The notes: generated by a model not told the origin, from the sequence alone. Positions 20,707 through 30,499 are shown, counted from the first letter of the stretch. The stretch: DNA of 64,000 bases from Immundisolibacter sp049322795 (GCA_049322795.1 JBMOQH010000024.1:1-64000); one strand, 5' to 3'. Made by a program: numbers and translations.

Positions 20707-21495
20707 ATGCTGAACCACCCCGCCATCGATCCCGTCGCCATTCATCTTGGTCCGCTCGCCATCCGCTGGTATGGCCTCATGTACCTGGTGGGCTTCGCCG
20801 CCGCGTGGTGGCTCGGCCGGCGCCGCGCGCTGCAAGCGGGCAGCGGCTGGCAGGTACCGGAACTGGCCGATCTCATTTTCTACGGCGCCATGGGCGCGGT
20901 GATCGGTGGGCGTCTTGGTTACGCCGCGTTCTACCAGCCGGGGTTTTATCTCGAGAATCCCTTGGCCATCCTGCGGGCATGGGAGGGCGGCATGTCCTTC
21001 CACGGCGGCCTGCTGGGTGTGCTGGCTGCGTGCTGGCTGTATGGGCGCAAGACCGGGCGCGGCTTTTTCGCCGTCACCGATTTCGTGGCGCCCCTGGTGC
21101 CGACCGGTCTGCTCGCCGGGCGGCTCGGCAACTTCATCAACGGCGAGCTGTGGGGGCGCGTCACGGACCTGCCCTGGGGCATGGTGTTCCGGGACGGGGG
21201 GGCGCTGGCGCGGCATCCGTCGCAGCTGTATCAGGCGGCGCTCGAAGGGGCGGTGCTGTTCGTCTTGCTGTGGCTGTACTCGGCCAAACCGCGGCCGCGC
21301 ATGGCGGTGTCCGGCATGTTCCTGCTCGGCTACGGCGCGCTGCGCTTCATCGGGGAGTTTGCGCGGGAGCCGGATGCGTTTCTCGGTTTCGTCGCCTTCG
21401 AGTGGCTAACCATGGGCCAGCTGCTGTGCCTGCCGATGCTGGCGGCGGGGGCGGTGCTGCTGGCGCTCGCCGCACGCCGCGGCAAGGCGGCCTGA
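20707..21495 (+). CDS. lgt: Prolipoprotein diacylglyceryl transferase
   Basis: This 262-residue inner-membrane enzyme transfers diacylglycerol from phosphatidylglycerol to the lipobox cysteine of prolipoproteins. Diagnostic stretches are IRWYGLMYLVGF (19-30), GGRLGYAAFY, the HGGLLG motif, GRLGNFINGELWGR and HPSQLYQAALEG. About seven hydrophobic segments are visible. Its stop overlaps the next ATG by one base (TGATG), so the antiporter gene is coupled to it. Substrates would include the PrsT lipoprotein encoded at 44910-47684. Confidence 0.97.
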   Translation: MLNHPAIDPVAIHLGPLAIRWYGLMYLVGFAAAWWLGRRRALQAGSGWQVPELADLIFYGAMGAVIGGRLGYAAFYQPGFYLENPLAILRAWEGGMSFHGGLLGVLAACWLYGRKTGRGFFAVTDFVAPLVPTGLLAGRLGNFINGELWGRVTDLPWGMVFRDGGALARHPSQLYQAALEGAVLFVLLWLYSAKPRPRMAVSGMFLLGYGALRFIGEFAREPDAFLGFVAFEWLTMGQLLCLPMLAAGAVLLALAARRGKAA

Positions 21496-23471
21496 TGCAC
21501 GGCTTTTTCAACGAACTGGTCATCATCCTCACCGCCTCGGCGCTGGTGCTGGGCCTGTTCTACCGCCTGCGCCTGCCGCCGACGCTGGGTTACCTGACCA
21601 CCGGGGCGCTCATCGGGCCGGGTGCGCTGGGGCTGATCGGCAACCAGGAAGCGGTGCAGGTGGTGGCCGAGTTCGGCGTGGTGTTCCTGCTGTTCTCGCT
21701 GGGTCTTGAGTTCTCGCTGTCGCGGCTGGTGGCCATGCGCCGGCTGGTGTTTGGCCTCGGCGGCGGGCAGGTGCTGATCTGCACCCTGGTGTTCGTGGTG
21801 GTGGGTGTCGGGCTGGGCATGAAGGCGGACCTGGCGCTGCTGATGGCGGCGGTGCTGGCGTTGTCGTCCACCGCCGTGGTGACGCGCGAGCTGGCCAGTA
21901 CGGGCGAGCTGTATGCGCGCCACGGCCAGCTCGGCGTGGCGGTGCTGTTGTTTCAGGACCTAGCGGCGGTGTTGTTCCTGATCCTGATCCCGGCCATGGC
22001 CAATGCCGGCGATGGCCTGCCGCTGATGCTGGTGATCACGGTGGTCAAGGGTCTGGTGCTGTTCGCGGCGCTGATCGGCATCGGCAAATGGGTGCTGCCG
22101 CGCCTGTTCATGGAGGTGGCCAAGACGCACTCGGAGGAGCTGTTCGTGCTGGCGGCCCTGCTGGTGGCCATCCTGGCGGCGCTGCTCACCAACCAGTTCG
22201 GCCTGTCGCTGACGCTGGGTGCCTTCATCGCCGGCATGATGCTCGGCGAGAGCCATTTCCGGCACCGTATCGAGGTCGAAATCCGGCCGTTTCGCGACGT
22301 GTTGCTGGGCATTTTTTTCGTCAGTGTCGGCATGCTCCTGGTGCCCGCGCAGCTGCTGCCGCGCTGGGCGACGGTGGTGGGGCTGACCGCTGGCCTGCTG
22401 CTGTTCAAGACCGCGCTGGTGGCGCTGCTGGGTCAGCGGCTGGGCGAGGACCGCGTCACGGCGCTGCGGGCCGGGCTGCTGCTGGCGCAGGGTGGCGAGT
22501 TCGGTTTCGCCCTGCTGGCGGTGGCCGGCACCTACCGTCTGGTGGAGCCCGCCCAGGCCAGCGTGGTGGCCGCCAGCATCGTGCTGAGCATGGCGCTGAC
22601 GCCGCTGATCGTGCGCTACAACGGGCGCATCGCGACTTTTCTGCTGCGCCATCGCCACAGTCCGCCCGCGGCGCAGCCCGATCTGGTGCAACTGAGCGGT
22701 GCAACCGCGGAGCTGAGCGGGCACGTCGTCATCTGCGGCTACGGCCGCGTCGGCCAGGCGGTGGGCCGCATTCTGACGCGCGAGGGTGTGGCCTTCGTGG
22801 CGGTCGACGAAGACCCGGTGCGGGTGCAGGAGGCATTGCTCGGCGGCGAGCGGGTGTTTTATGGCGACGCCCGCCGCGCGGCGCTGCTGCACGCGCTCGG
22901 CATCGCCCGGGCGCGGCTGGTGGTGGTGAGTTTCACCGACCACCGGCAGGCGCTGGCCATCGTGCGGGCGGTGCGCGAGCGTGCGCCGGACCTGCCCATC
23001 CTGGTGCGCACCACGGACGACCGTTACCGCGACGTGCTCAAGCAGGCCGGTGTGACGGCCATCGTGCCGGAGACCTTCGAAGCCAGCCTGACGCTCGCCT
23101 CGCACGTGCTGGCGCTGCTGGATTTCCCCGTGGAGCGCGTGCAGCAGAGCGTGCAGGGCGTGCGCGAGGAGCGCTACGGCGTGCTGCGCGGCTACTTCCA
23201 CGGCCGGCGCTCGCGCATCGAGGACACCGAGGGCCAGGCGCTCGAAGTGCGCCACGCGGTGCGTCTGCCGGATAACGCGCGCGCCGTGGGCATGCGCCTG
23301 GATGAAGTCGAGCTGGCGCGCACCGGCGCCGAGGTGCGCGCCGTGCGCCGCGACTCGAGCGGCGAGATGCCGCCGCGTGGCGACCTGTGCCTGGAGGCGG
23401 GCGACGTGGTGGTGCTGTTCGGCACCGCGGCGCAGGTGGAAAACGCCGAGCGGCGCCTGCTGGGCGGCTAG
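21495..23471 (+). CDS. CPA2 cation:proton antiporter with TrkA domains (Kef-like)
   Basis: This 658-residue membrane protein has about 12 hydrophobic segments (residues about 5-390) with the CPA2 motifs GYLTTGALIGP, SSTAVV and LLFQDLAAVL. A cytosolic TrkA-N nucleotide-binding domain follows (VVICGYGRVGQAVG, about 410-423), then TrkA-C (about 570-650). The family includes glutathione-gated KefB/KefC potassium efflux and YbaL-type transporters. Without the KefF/KefG subunit the exact type is open. It is translationally coupled to lgt. The longer in-frame reading upstream passes through lgt and is not real. Confidence 0.93.
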   Translation: MHGFFNELVIILTASALVLGLFYRLRLPPTLGYLTTGALIGPGALGLIGNQEAVQVVAEFGVVFLLFSLGLEFSLSRLVAMRRLVFGLGGGQVLICTLVFVVVGVGLGMKADLALLMAAVLALSSTAVVTRELASTGELYARHGQLGVAVLLFQDLAAVLFLILIPAMANAGDGLPLMLVITVVKGLVLFAALIGIGKWVLPRLFMEVAKTHSEELFVLAALLVAILAALLTNQFGLSLTLGAFIAGMMLGESHFRHRIEVEIRPFRDVLLGIFFVSVGMLLVPAQLLPRWATVVGLTAGLLLFKTALVALLGQRLGEDRVTALRAGLLLAQGGEFGFALLAVAGTYRLVEPAQASVVAASIVLSMALTPLIVRYNGRIATFLLRHRHSPPAAQPDLVQLSGATAELSGHVVICGYGRVGQAVGRILTREGVAFVAVDEDPVRVQEALLGGERVFYGDARRAALLHALGIARARLVVVSFTDHRQALAIVRAVRERAPDLPILVRTTDDRYRDVLKQAGVTAIVPETFEASLTLASHVLALLDFPVERVQQSVQGVREERYGVLRGYFHGRRSRIEDTEGQALEVRHAVRLPDNARAVGMRLDEVELARTGAEVRAVRRDSSGEMPPRGDLCLEAGDVVVLFGTAAQVENAERRLLGG

Positions 23472-23503
23472 CCCGGCCCACGCTGCACCGCGCGAGGCTC
23501 ACG

Positions 23504-24685
23504 TTGACCCTGCACTGCGATGTGCTCGTCATCGGCGGCGGTGCCGCCGGCCTGATGTGCGCGGCCGTCGCCGGCCAGCGTGGGCGGCGCGTGGTGGTGC
23601 TGGAGCACGCCAACCGCGTGGGCAAGAAAATCCTCATGTCCGGCGGCGGGCGCTGCAATTTCACCAACCTCGGCACCACGCCGCAGCACTTCCTGTCGCA
23701 GAACCCGCATTTCTGCAAGTCGGCGCTGGCGCGCTTCACGCCCTGGGATTTCGTGGCCCTGGTCGAGCGCCACGGCATCCGCTACCACGAGAAGGAGCCC
23801 GGCCAGCTGTTCTGCGACGAGTCGTCGAAACAGATCGTCGCGCTGCTGCTGGCCGAGTGCGCGGCGGGCGGCGTCGACATTCGCACCGACTGCGCCGTGG
23901 CCGGCGTCGCGCGGGAGGAGGGCGGCTTCGTGGTGCATGCCGCGCAGGGCACCTTCACGGCGAGCGCGCTGGTGGTGGCCACCGGCGGGCTGTCCATCCC
24001 GCGCATGGGCGCGAGCGGTTTTGGCTACGCCCTGGCGCGGCAATTCGGCCACACGGTTCTTCCGACGCGGGCTGGGCTCGTGCCGTTCACCTTCAGCGGC
24101 ACGCACCTCGATTTGTTGGCGGATCTCGCCGGTGTGTCGCTTGCGGTCGAGGCGCGCTGCGCCGGGCAGCGTTTCAAGGGCGGCCTGCTGATCACGCATC
24201 GTGGCCTGAGCGGGCCGGCCATGCTGCAGATTTCGTCCTGGTGGCAGCCCGGTGCCGACCTGCGCCTTGATCTGCTCCCGGATCACGACGTGGCCGAGTG
24301 GCTGCGCGAACAGCAGCGTCAGCGGCCGGCGACGGAACTGAAAACCGTGCTGGCCGACCGGCTGCCCAAGCGCCTGGCGCAGCGCCTGTGTGAGCGACGC
24401 TTCGAGAGTCGGCCGCTGCGCCAGTACCGTCCGGCGCAGCTGGTTGAGCTGGCCGCTGCGCTCAAGGACTGGCCGCTCACGCCCAGCGGCACCGAGGGCT
24501 ATCGCACGGCCGAGGTGACGCTGGGCGGTGTCGACACGCGCGAGCTGTCGTCGACGACGATGGAATCGCGGCGCGTGCCGGGGCTGTACTTCGTCGGTGA
24601 GGTGCTCGACGTCACCGGCCAGCTCGGTGGCTACAACTTCCAGTGGGCCTGGGCGTCCGGCGCGGCGGCCGGGGCGGTGGTGTAA
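23504..24685 (+). CDS. HI0933/YhiN-family flavoprotein
   Basis: This 393-residue predicted FAD protein opens with the dinucleotide-binding motif DVLVIGGGAAGLMCA (6-20) and carries GKKILMSGGGRCNFTN, ATGGLSIPRMGASG and the C-terminal FVGEVLDVTGQLGGYNFQWAWASG. All are hallmarks of the HI0933-like (YhiN/aminoacetone-oxidase-like) family, whose physiological role is not settled. The start is a TTG at 23504, 32 bp after the antiporter stop. No ATG or GTG fits the conserved N-terminus, and upstream in-frame sequence overlaps the antiporter gene. It is convergent with glnE. Confidence 0.9.
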   Translation: MTLHCDVLVIGGGAAGLMCAAVAGQRGRRVVVLEHANRVGKKILMSGGGRCNFTNLGTTPQHFLSQNPHFCKSALARFTPWDFVALVERHGIRYHEKEPGQLFCDESSKQIVALLLAECAAGGVDIRTDCAVAGVAREEGGFVVHAAQGTFTASALVVATGGLSIPRMGASGFGYALARQFGHTVLPTRAGLVPFTFSGTHLDLLADLAGVSLAVEARCAGQRFKGGLLITHRGLSGPAMLQISSWWQPGADLRLDLLPDHDVAEWLREQQRQRPATELKTVLADRLPKRLAQRLCERRFESRPLRQYRPAQLVELAAALKDWPLTPSGTEGYRTAEVTLGGVDTRELSSTTMESRRVPGLYFVGEVLDVTGQLGGYNFQWAWASGAAAGAVV

Positions 24686-24746
24686 GGTGGCCGGGCGCAG
24701 GCTTGGCGAAGGCCGTCCCGGGTACGCCGAAAGACGCGGCGCCTGC

Positions 24747-27614
24747 TCAGTCGCCCGCTCCGAACAGCGCCGCCCAGCTTTGGGTGATCGAACGCGCCCA
24801 CGCCGCGGTGACGGTGGCATCGACCACCGTGCCCAGGCCGTGCAGGGTCTGGCGGCGCTCCAGCGCGGCAAGCGCGGTGCAGGCGTCGGCCAGCCGGGCG
24901 CCTTCGCCGGTCGCGAGCAGGCCGAGTGTTTCGGCCAGCCGCAGCACCTGTGCCGTGCCGCGCGGTCCGGTCAGTTCAGGCTGGGCGGGGGCGTGCGCCA
25001 GCACCAGATACTGGGCGATGAACTCGACATCCACCCGGCCGCCGGGGCTCAGCTTTAGGTCGAAACCCGCGCTCGGCGGGCTTTTTTCCCGAAGGATGCG
25101 GGCGCGCATGTCGCGCACGTCGTGGCGGAGTTTTTCCACATCGCGCGGCGCGCGCAGCACCCGCTCGCGCACGGCTTCGAAGCGCGCGGCGAGGTCCGCA
25201 TCGCCGGCCACCGGCCGCGCGCGCACCAGCGCCTGATGCTCCCAGGTCCACGCTTCGGTGAGCTGGTAGTTCTCGAAGCCGGCCAGCGTGGTGACCAGCG
25301 GCCCGGCGTTGCCGGACGGCCGCAGGCGCACGTCGATCTCGTACAGGCGCCCGGCCGGCGTGCGCGTGGTGAGGATGTGCGTCAGGCGTTGCACGGCGCG
25401 CGCGAACCAGGTTTCGTTGGCCAGCGGCGAGGCGCCATCGCTTTCGCCGCCGGCGCCGTCGTGCAGGAACACCAGGTCCAGATCCGACTCGTAGCCGAGT
25501 TCCGCGCCGCCGAGCCGGCCGTAGCCGATGACCAGCAGCGGTGCCTCGCGGCTGGGGTCGCTCGCGCTGCGCGGTCGGCCATGGCGGCGTTCCAGCTGCG
25601 CCCGCGCCAGCGCCAGCGAGCGCCCCAGCAGCACATCGGCAAGCTCGCTGAGCGCCTTGGGCGGCTCGGCCGGGTCCAGCAGGTCGCCGATCTCGGCCGC
25701 CGCCACGTGCAGCGCGGCCGCGTGACGATGCTCGCGCAGCGCATCCATGGCGGTGTCGAGTTCGTCCGCCGACACGCCGGCAAGGGCCTGGTCGAGGTCC
25801 CGCTCGATGTCGGCCCGCTGCTGCGGCTGGTACAGGGTGCGCGCGTCGAGCAGCTCGTCCAGCACCACCGGGTGGGTGGTGATCCAGTCGGCGATCCAGG
25901 CGCTGGCGCCCATCAGGCGGGCGAGATGCTCCTGCGCCGCCGGGTGCTCCACCAGCATGGCGAGGTACACCGAGCGCGTGGCGACCGCCTCCAGCAACGC
26001 GCAAAGGCGCCCCAGGGTGAGCTCGGGCGTGGCGGTGCCGGCCGCCGCGCGCAGCAACCCCGGCAGCAGGGCGATGAGGCGCTGACGGGCAGTGGCGGAG
26101 GCCACCCGGCACGCGCGCCCATCGCGCAGCGCCGTCAGAAACGCCAGCGCCTGCGCCGGGTCGGCGTAGCCAAGCGCGGACAGCTCCGCCGGGGCATCCG
26201 GCGAGTCGAGGCGATCGGGCCACAGGGGCTGCGCGTCGGTTGCTTCCTCGTGCCCGCCGCCCAGCAGCTCGCGAAAATGCGCATGAACGCGCTGGCGCCA
26301 GGCGTCGAGCGCGCCGGCGCAGGCGGTCCAGTCGGAGAAGTCCATGCCCAGCGCGATCCGCGCGCGGTCGGTCTCGTCCGTCGGCAGCTGGTGGGTCTGC
26401 TGGTCACGCAGCATCTGCAGGCGATTCTCGATGCGGCGCAGGAAGTCGTACGCCGCCAGCAGCTCGTCGACCGCTGGCGCCGGCAGCTGCCCGCGTTCGC
26501 CGAGCAGGCGCAGCACCTCACGGATGCCCCGGCAGCGCAGGTCCGGCTCGCGCCCGCCGCGGATCAGCTGATGCACCTGGCCGATGAACTCGATCTCGCG
26601 GATGCCGCCCGCGCCGAGCTTGACGTGATCGTCCAGGCCCTCGCGGCGTACCTGATCGACGATCAGCGCCTTCATGGCGCGCAGCGCCTCGATGGCGCCG
26701 AAATCGAGATAGCGCCGGAACACGAACGGCCGCAGGGTGTTCAGCAGCCGCGCGCCGGCGGCGAGGTCGCCCGCCACGGGCCGGGCCTTGATCAGGGCGT
26801 AGCGCTCCCAGTCGCGGCCGTGGTTCTGGTAGTAGTCCTCCATGGCATCGAACGACACGGCGAGCGGGCCGCTGGTGCCGAACGGCCGCAGCCGCACGTC
26901 CACCCGGAACACGCGCCCGTTGGCGTCGAACTCGTCGAGCACGCCGACCAGGCGCCGCGCCAGGCGCAAAAAGAATTCCTCGTTGTCGAGCGCGCGCGGG
27001 CCGTCGCACACGCCGGCCGACGGGAAGGCGAAGATGAGGTCGATGTCCGACGAGAAGTTGAGCTCGCCACCGCCGAGCTTGCCCATGCCGAGCACCACCA
27101 GCTCGACCGGCGCGCCCTGGGCGTCGCGCGGTTGGCCCAGTTGCTCCACCTGCCAGCGGTGCAGGGCGCCGAGCGCGCCGTCGATCAGCGCATCGGCAAG
27201 GGTGGACAGGGCGGCGAGGGTTTCGTCGAGATCCGCCCAGCCGGCCAGATCGCGCCAGGCGATGCGCAGCATTTCCCGCTGGCGCAGCCGGCGCAGCGAC
27301 TGGCGCAGCGCGGCTTCGTCCGCCACGTCGGTCAGCCCGGCGCGGACGGCGGCGGTGATGGCCGGGCCGTCGTTGGCGGTTTCGAGCCGGCCGCCGTCGA
27401 TCAGCTCGGCCAGCAACTGCGGGCGGGCGTGGCACAGGTCGGCCACGAATTCGCTCGTCGCCAGCACGCGCGGGGCGCTGGCGAGCCAGGCGCCGCGGCC
27501 GGCGAGCGGCCCCAGCTCGGGCGTTGCCAGCAGCCCGGTCAGGGCGTGTTCGGTCGGTTCCCGCAGGCCGGCGGGCAGGGCCTGCACGCAGGCGGGGAGG
27601 GCATCGGCGGTCAC
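24747..27614 (-). CDS. glnE: Glutamine synthetase adenylyltransferase/deadenylylase
   Basis: This 955-residue bifunctional enzyme adenylylates and deadenylylates GlnA in response to PII. Two nucleotidyltransferase cores are visible: GKLGGGELNFSSDIDLIF (about 170-188) with DVRLRPFGTSGPL following, and GYGRLGGAELGYESDLDLVF (about 693-712) with DVRLRPSGNAGPL. The length is full for the family. It is convergent with the flavoprotein gene and followed by an intergenic gap of 61 bp. Long antisense reading frames across it are GC-bias shadows. Confidence 0.97.
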   Translation of the reverse strand: MTADALPACVQALPAGLREPTEHALTGLLATPELGPLAGRGAWLASAPRVLATSEFVADLCHARPQLLAELIDGGRLETANDGPAITAAVRAGLTDVADEAALRQSLRRLRQREMLRIAWRDLAGWADLDETLAALSTLADALIDGALGALHRWQVEQLGQPRDAQGAPVELVVLGMGKLGGGELNFSSDIDLIFAFPSAGVCDGPRALDNEEFFLRLARRLVGVLDEFDANGRVFRVDVRLRPFGTSGPLAVSFDAMEDYYQNHGRDWERYALIKARPVAGDLAAGARLLNTLRPFVFRRYLDFGAIEALRAMKALIVDQVRREGLDDHVKLGAGGIREIEFIGQVHQLIRGGREPDLRCRGIREVLRLLGERGQLPAPAVDELLAAYDFLRRIENRLQMLRDQQTHQLPTDETDRARIALGMDFSDWTACAGALDAWRQRVHAHFRELLGGGHEEATDAQPLWPDRLDSPDAPAELSALGYADPAQALAFLTALRDGRACRVASATARQRLIALLPGLLRAAAGTATPELTLGRLCALLEAVATRSVYLAMLVEHPAAQEHLARLMGASAWIADWITTHPVVLDELLDARTLYQPQQRADIERDLDQALAGVSADELDTAMDALREHRHAAALHVAAAEIGDLLDPAEPPKALSELADVLLGRSLALARAQLERRHGRPRSASDPSREAPLLVIGYGRLGGAELGYESDLDLVFLHDGAGGESDGASPLANETWFARAVQRLTHILTTRTPAGRLYEIDVRLRPSGNAGPLVTTLAGFENYQLTEAWTWEHQALVRARPVAGDADLAARFEAVRERVLRAPRDVEKLRHDVRDMRARILREKSPPSAGFDLKLSPGGRVDVEFIAQYLVLAHAPAQPELTGPRGTAQVLRLAETLGLLATGEGARLADACTALAALERRQTLHGLGTVVDATVTAAWARSITQSWAALFGAGD

Positions 27615-27666
27615 GGAAAAGCCTTCATGCGGGGCCGGGCGGGATCGGCCGTGGGCGGGACGGGGG

Positions 27667-27912
27667 TTATTTCTGGAACGTGCTCTTCCAGTCGGCGTAC
27701 GGCATGCCGTAGATGGTTTCGCGTGCGGCTTCGTAATCGAGTTCGATGCCGCGCTCCTTGCCGGCCGCCACGTACCACTTGGACAGGCAGTTGCGGCAGA
27801 AGCCGGCGAGGTTCATCAGGTCGATGTTCTGCACGTCGGTGCGTTCGCGAAGGTGGGCCACCAGCGTGCGAAAGGCGGCGGCTTCGAGCTCGGTTCGGGT
27901 GGCGTCGTCCAT
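27667..27912 (-). CDS. DUF1244 family protein
   Basis: This 81-residue protein matches the DUF1244 pattern: LEAAAFRTLVAHLRERTDVQNIDLMNLAGFCRNCLSKW, with paired Cys in FCRNCL, and a YGMPYADWK ending (all quoted from about 10-77). The function is unknown, although the family is widely conserved in proteobacteria. The ATG at 27912 is chosen because a GAGG site sits 8 bases upstream; an ATG ten codons earlier (27942) is possible. It lies 52 bp upstream of glnE on the same strand and may be co-transcribed with it. Confidence 0.85.
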   Translation of the reverse strand: MDDATRTELEAAAFRTLVAHLRERTDVQNIDLMNLAGFCRNCLSKWYVAAGKERGIELDYEAARETIYGMPYADWKSTFQK

Positions 27913-28023
27913 GGGCAATCCTCGGTCATCGGGTGCGGACATGCTAACCCCCGCACCCGGGCGCCGCGCTGGTCGTGGGGCGGCTCGGGGTCGGGTGGTA
28001 TTGTTCGGGCAGTGCCCGCCAAG

Positions 28024-28180
28024 GAGATGCTGAACAATCCCGTCCCTGGGATTTTTCAGCTCGCCGCATCGCGGTGCACGCCCGCGATGCGCTCCCTGGA
28101 TCGATGGCTTGCGCCATTGATCCAGGCCGGGGCGTCCTGCCCCGGACGGGAAGCGCTGAATAAAGCAGCGCTTCCCTGAT
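28024..28180 (+). repeat. Five-hairpin dispersed element, copy 2
   Basis: This is the second copy of the 157-bp element at 17554-17710, of equal length. Paired changes preserve the stems: the fifth hairpin reads GGAAGCGCTG/CAGCGCTTCC here against GGCAGCGCTG/CAGCGCTGCC in copy 1, an A-T for C-G exchange on both sides. The third-stem loop differs (TTGC versus GCAA) while its stem is kept. The copy sits directly before the cupin gene, 37 bp from its start, and next to the palindrome CGGGCA-G-TGCCCG (28006-28018). Confidence 0.85.
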
Positions 28181-28217
28181 GCCCGCCATCGATCACGCAA
28201 ACCGCAGGAGAAACCCC

Positions 28218-28871
28218 ATGAACGCACCCACCAATCCGCAACCGCCGGCCATGCAGGCCATGCTCGACGAGATGCTGCGCATCGCCGGCGACGACGCCCA
28301 CCGCCCCGGCGTGATGGAGCAACTGGCCGAGGTGATGAAGAAGGGCGTTGCCCGGCCCGAGGTGCTGCAATACCTGCACGACGCGACGACCGGAATGTCG
28401 GACATCTACGGCAGCATGAAGGATCCCGGCCTTGGCATCGGCGGCGTGCCGTCGGCGCAGATCGGCTACCGCGAGCCCCACGACCACGGCGCCTGCTGGG
28501 CCATCAACGTGCAGGTGGCGGGCACGCTGCGCCTGGTGCACTGGACGCAGGACGGCGTCGACCCCGCCACCGGCGAGGTGCGCCTGCGCAAGATCGACGA
28601 GGTGGTGATGGGCCCCGGCGACGTGGACTGCTCGCCGCCCGGCGTGGCGCACGAGCTGTACCCGCTGAGCGACGATTCCATCGAGCTCGCCGTGCGCTGC
28701 CATTCGCTGGCCAGCATCATCCAGAACCGTTACGACCGCAGCACCGGCGAGCACAAGCACTGGTCCTGGGGCCAGAAAAAGGCGGTCGACACCGGCCGCT
28801 TCGTCGTCGTCGGCGAGGCCGGCCTGAACGCCCTGCCGCCGGGCGAGGCGATGACCGCGCGCGTCAAGTAG
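28218..28871 (+). CDS. Cupin protein, cysteine-dioxygenase-like
   Basis: This 217-residue protein has a cupin metal-site pattern REPHDHGACWAINVQVAGTL (His88 and His90) and a second motif PGDVDCSPPGVAHEL (His145), as in cysteine dioxygenase-type non-heme iron enzymes. The ATG at 28218 follows AGGAGAAACCCC, a strong ribosome site. It heads a rightward run with an aldehyde dehydrogenase and a Rieske oxygenase pair, suggesting a catabolic or substrate-handling job in that pathway rather than sulfur metabolism. The actual substrate is unknown. Confidence 0.75.
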   Translation: MNAPTNPQPPAMQAMLDEMLRIAGDDAHRPGVMEQLAEVMKKGVARPEVLQYLHDATTGMSDIYGSMKDPGLGIGGVPSAQIGYREPHDHGACWAINVQVAGTLRLVHWTQDGVDPATGEVRLRKIDEVVMGPGDVDCSPPGVAHELYPLSDDSIELAVRCHSLASIIQNRYDRSTGEHKHWSWGQKKAVDTGRFVVVGEAGLNALPPGEAMTARVK

Positions 28872-28944
28872 TGCGCGGGGCGTCGCGGGCGGCGGATGTG
28901 CGCCGCGACGGGGCCGTTTGGCATTTCCCTATCGGAGCCCACCC

Positions 28945-30420
28945 ATGCAGCGCTACCCCCTGTACATCGGCGGCGAGTTTCGGGACCCGGCCGGCGCCGA
29001 GTGGTTCGATACCGAGAACCCCTACACGCTGGAGCCGTGGGCGCAGATCGCCCGGGGCGGCTCCGCGGATGTGGAGGCCGCGGTGGCGGCGGCGCAGCAG
29101 GCGTTCGAGTCCGGCTGGGGGCGCAGCAAGCCCGCCTACCGCGCCGGGCTGCTGCGGGCGCTGGCCGATCGTCTGGAGCAGGCCGCCGGTGATCTCGCGC
29201 AGATCGAAACCCGCGACAACGGCAAGCTGATTGCCGAGACCGGCGGCCAGACGCGCTATCTGCCGTCCTGGTTCCGTTACTACGCGGGTCTGGCCGAGAC
29301 GCTCGACGGCCGGGTCATTCCCATCGACAAGCCGGACGTGACCGTCTACACGCGCCCGGAGCCGCTCGGCGTGATCGCCGCCATCACGCCGTGGAATTCG
29401 CCGCTGATGCTGGCGACCTGGAAGCTGGCCCCGGCGCTCGCCGCCGGCAACACGGTGGTGCTCAAACCGTCCGAGTTCACGTCCGCGTCCAGCCTCGAGC
29501 TGGCGCGCATCGTCGACACAGTCGGTTTTCCACCGGGCGTGTTCAACGTGGTGACCGGTTTCGGCGGCGAGGTCGGCGCACCGCTGGTGGCGCACCCCAG
29601 GGTCGCCAAGGTCGCCTTCACCGGTGGCGAGGCCGGCGGGCGCGGCGTGTACCGGGCGGCGGCCGAACGCCTCGTGCCGGCCACGCTCGAACTCGGCGGC
29701 AAGTCGCCGAACATCGTGTTCGCGGATGCCGATCTCGACCAGGCGGTCAAGGGCGTCATCGCCGGCATCTTCGCGGCGACCGGGCAGACCTGTCTCGCCG
29801 GCTCGCGCGTGCTGGTAGAGGACAGCATCCACGACGACTTCGTCGCGCGCCTGGTGGCGTTCGCGGCCCGCGCCAGGCTGGGCGATCCGGCCGATCCCGG
29901 CACGCAGGTGGGCCCGGTCACCACCCGCCCGCAGTACGAAAAGATCCTGTCCTACATCGACATTGCCAAGGCCGAGGGCGCGCGCTGCCGGCTGGGCGGC
30001 GGCCCCGCCCCGCACCCGGCCGGCGGCAGAGGCCTGTTCGTCCAGCCGACCATTTTTGCCGGCGTGCACAACGACATGCGCATCGCCCGCGAGGAGGTGT
30101 TCGGCCCGGTCATGGCCGTGCTGCGCTTCAAGGACCAGGCGGACGCCATCCGTATCGCCAACGACACCGCCTATGGTCTCGCCGCCGGCGTGTGGACGCA
30201 GAACCTGCGCCGGGCGCTCGACATGGCCGACGCGCTCGCCGCCGGCACCGTGTGGGTCAACACCTACCGGGCGGTGTCGTATCTGGCGCCGTTCGGTGGC
30301 TACAAGGCGAGCGGCATCGGCCGCGAGAACGGCGCCGAGGCGCTGGCCGCCTACACGCAGACCAAGACCGTGTGGCTGAGCACGGCCGCCGAGCAACCGG
30401 ACCCGTTCGTGATGCGGTAA
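28945..30420 (+). CDS. Aldehyde dehydrogenase family protein
   Basis: This 491-residue NAD(P)-dependent aldehyde dehydrogenase has ITPWNSPLMLATWKLAPAL (146-164), the catalytic base Glu249 (LELGGKSPN) and the nucleophile Cys283 (GQTCLAGSR), plus a C-terminal GGYKASGIGRENG. It would oxidise an aldehyde, plausibly an aromatic or semialdehyde intermediate given the Rieske genes downstream. The ATG at 28945 is supported by a CGGAG site; a TTG nine codons upstream is less likely. It is 73 bp after the cupin gene and 79 bp before the oxygenase alpha gene. Confidence 0.93.
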   Translation: MQRYPLYIGGEFRDPAGAEWFDTENPYTLEPWAQIARGGSADVEAAVAAAQQAFESGWGRSKPAYRAGLLRALADRLEQAAGDLAQIETRDNGKLIAETGGQTRYLPSWFRYYAGLAETLDGRVIPIDKPDVTVYTRPEPLGVIAAITPWNSPLMLATWKLAPALAAGNTVVLKPSEFTSASSLELARIVDTVGFPPGVFNVVTGFGGEVGAPLVAHPRVAKVAFTGGEAGGRGVYRAAAERLVPATLELGGKSPNIVFADADLDQAVKGVIAGIFAATGQTCLAGSRVLVEDSIHDDFVARLVAFAARARLGDPADPGTQVGPVTTRPQYEKILSYIDIAKAEGARCRLGGGPAPHPAGGRGLFVQPTIFAGVHNDMRIAREEVFGPVMAVLRFKDQADAIRIANDTAYGLAAGVWTQNLRRALDMADALAAGTVWVNTYRAVSYLAPFGGYKASGIGRENGAEALAAYTQTKTVWLSTAAEQPDPFVMR

Positions 30421-30499
30421 AAGAGGGAACAGACGTCTTGCCATGTCGCGGCAGGCGGCGCCCCGACAACAAACCGATTCGACCCAGAGGAGAGAGCCG

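Noticed and set aside
20656..21216. Longer DUF255 protein beginning inside lgt on the other strand
   Set aside because: The conserved family opening starts just after the ATG at 20655; the extra sequence is antisense to lgt.
23387..23503. Extended N-terminus for the HI0933-like flavoprotein
   Set aside because: It would overlap the antiporter gene and add 39 residues with no family resemblance; the TTG at 23504 fits the dinucleotide-binding start.
25122..27947. A 941-codon rightward open frame antisense to glnE
   Set aside because: glnE is complete with both catalytic cores on the other strand; this frame is Arg/Gln/His-rich and has no domain.
28023..28227. Short open frames through the five-hairpin element
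   Set aside because: The two copies differ in the encoded residues but keep paired bases, which argues for structure and not protein.
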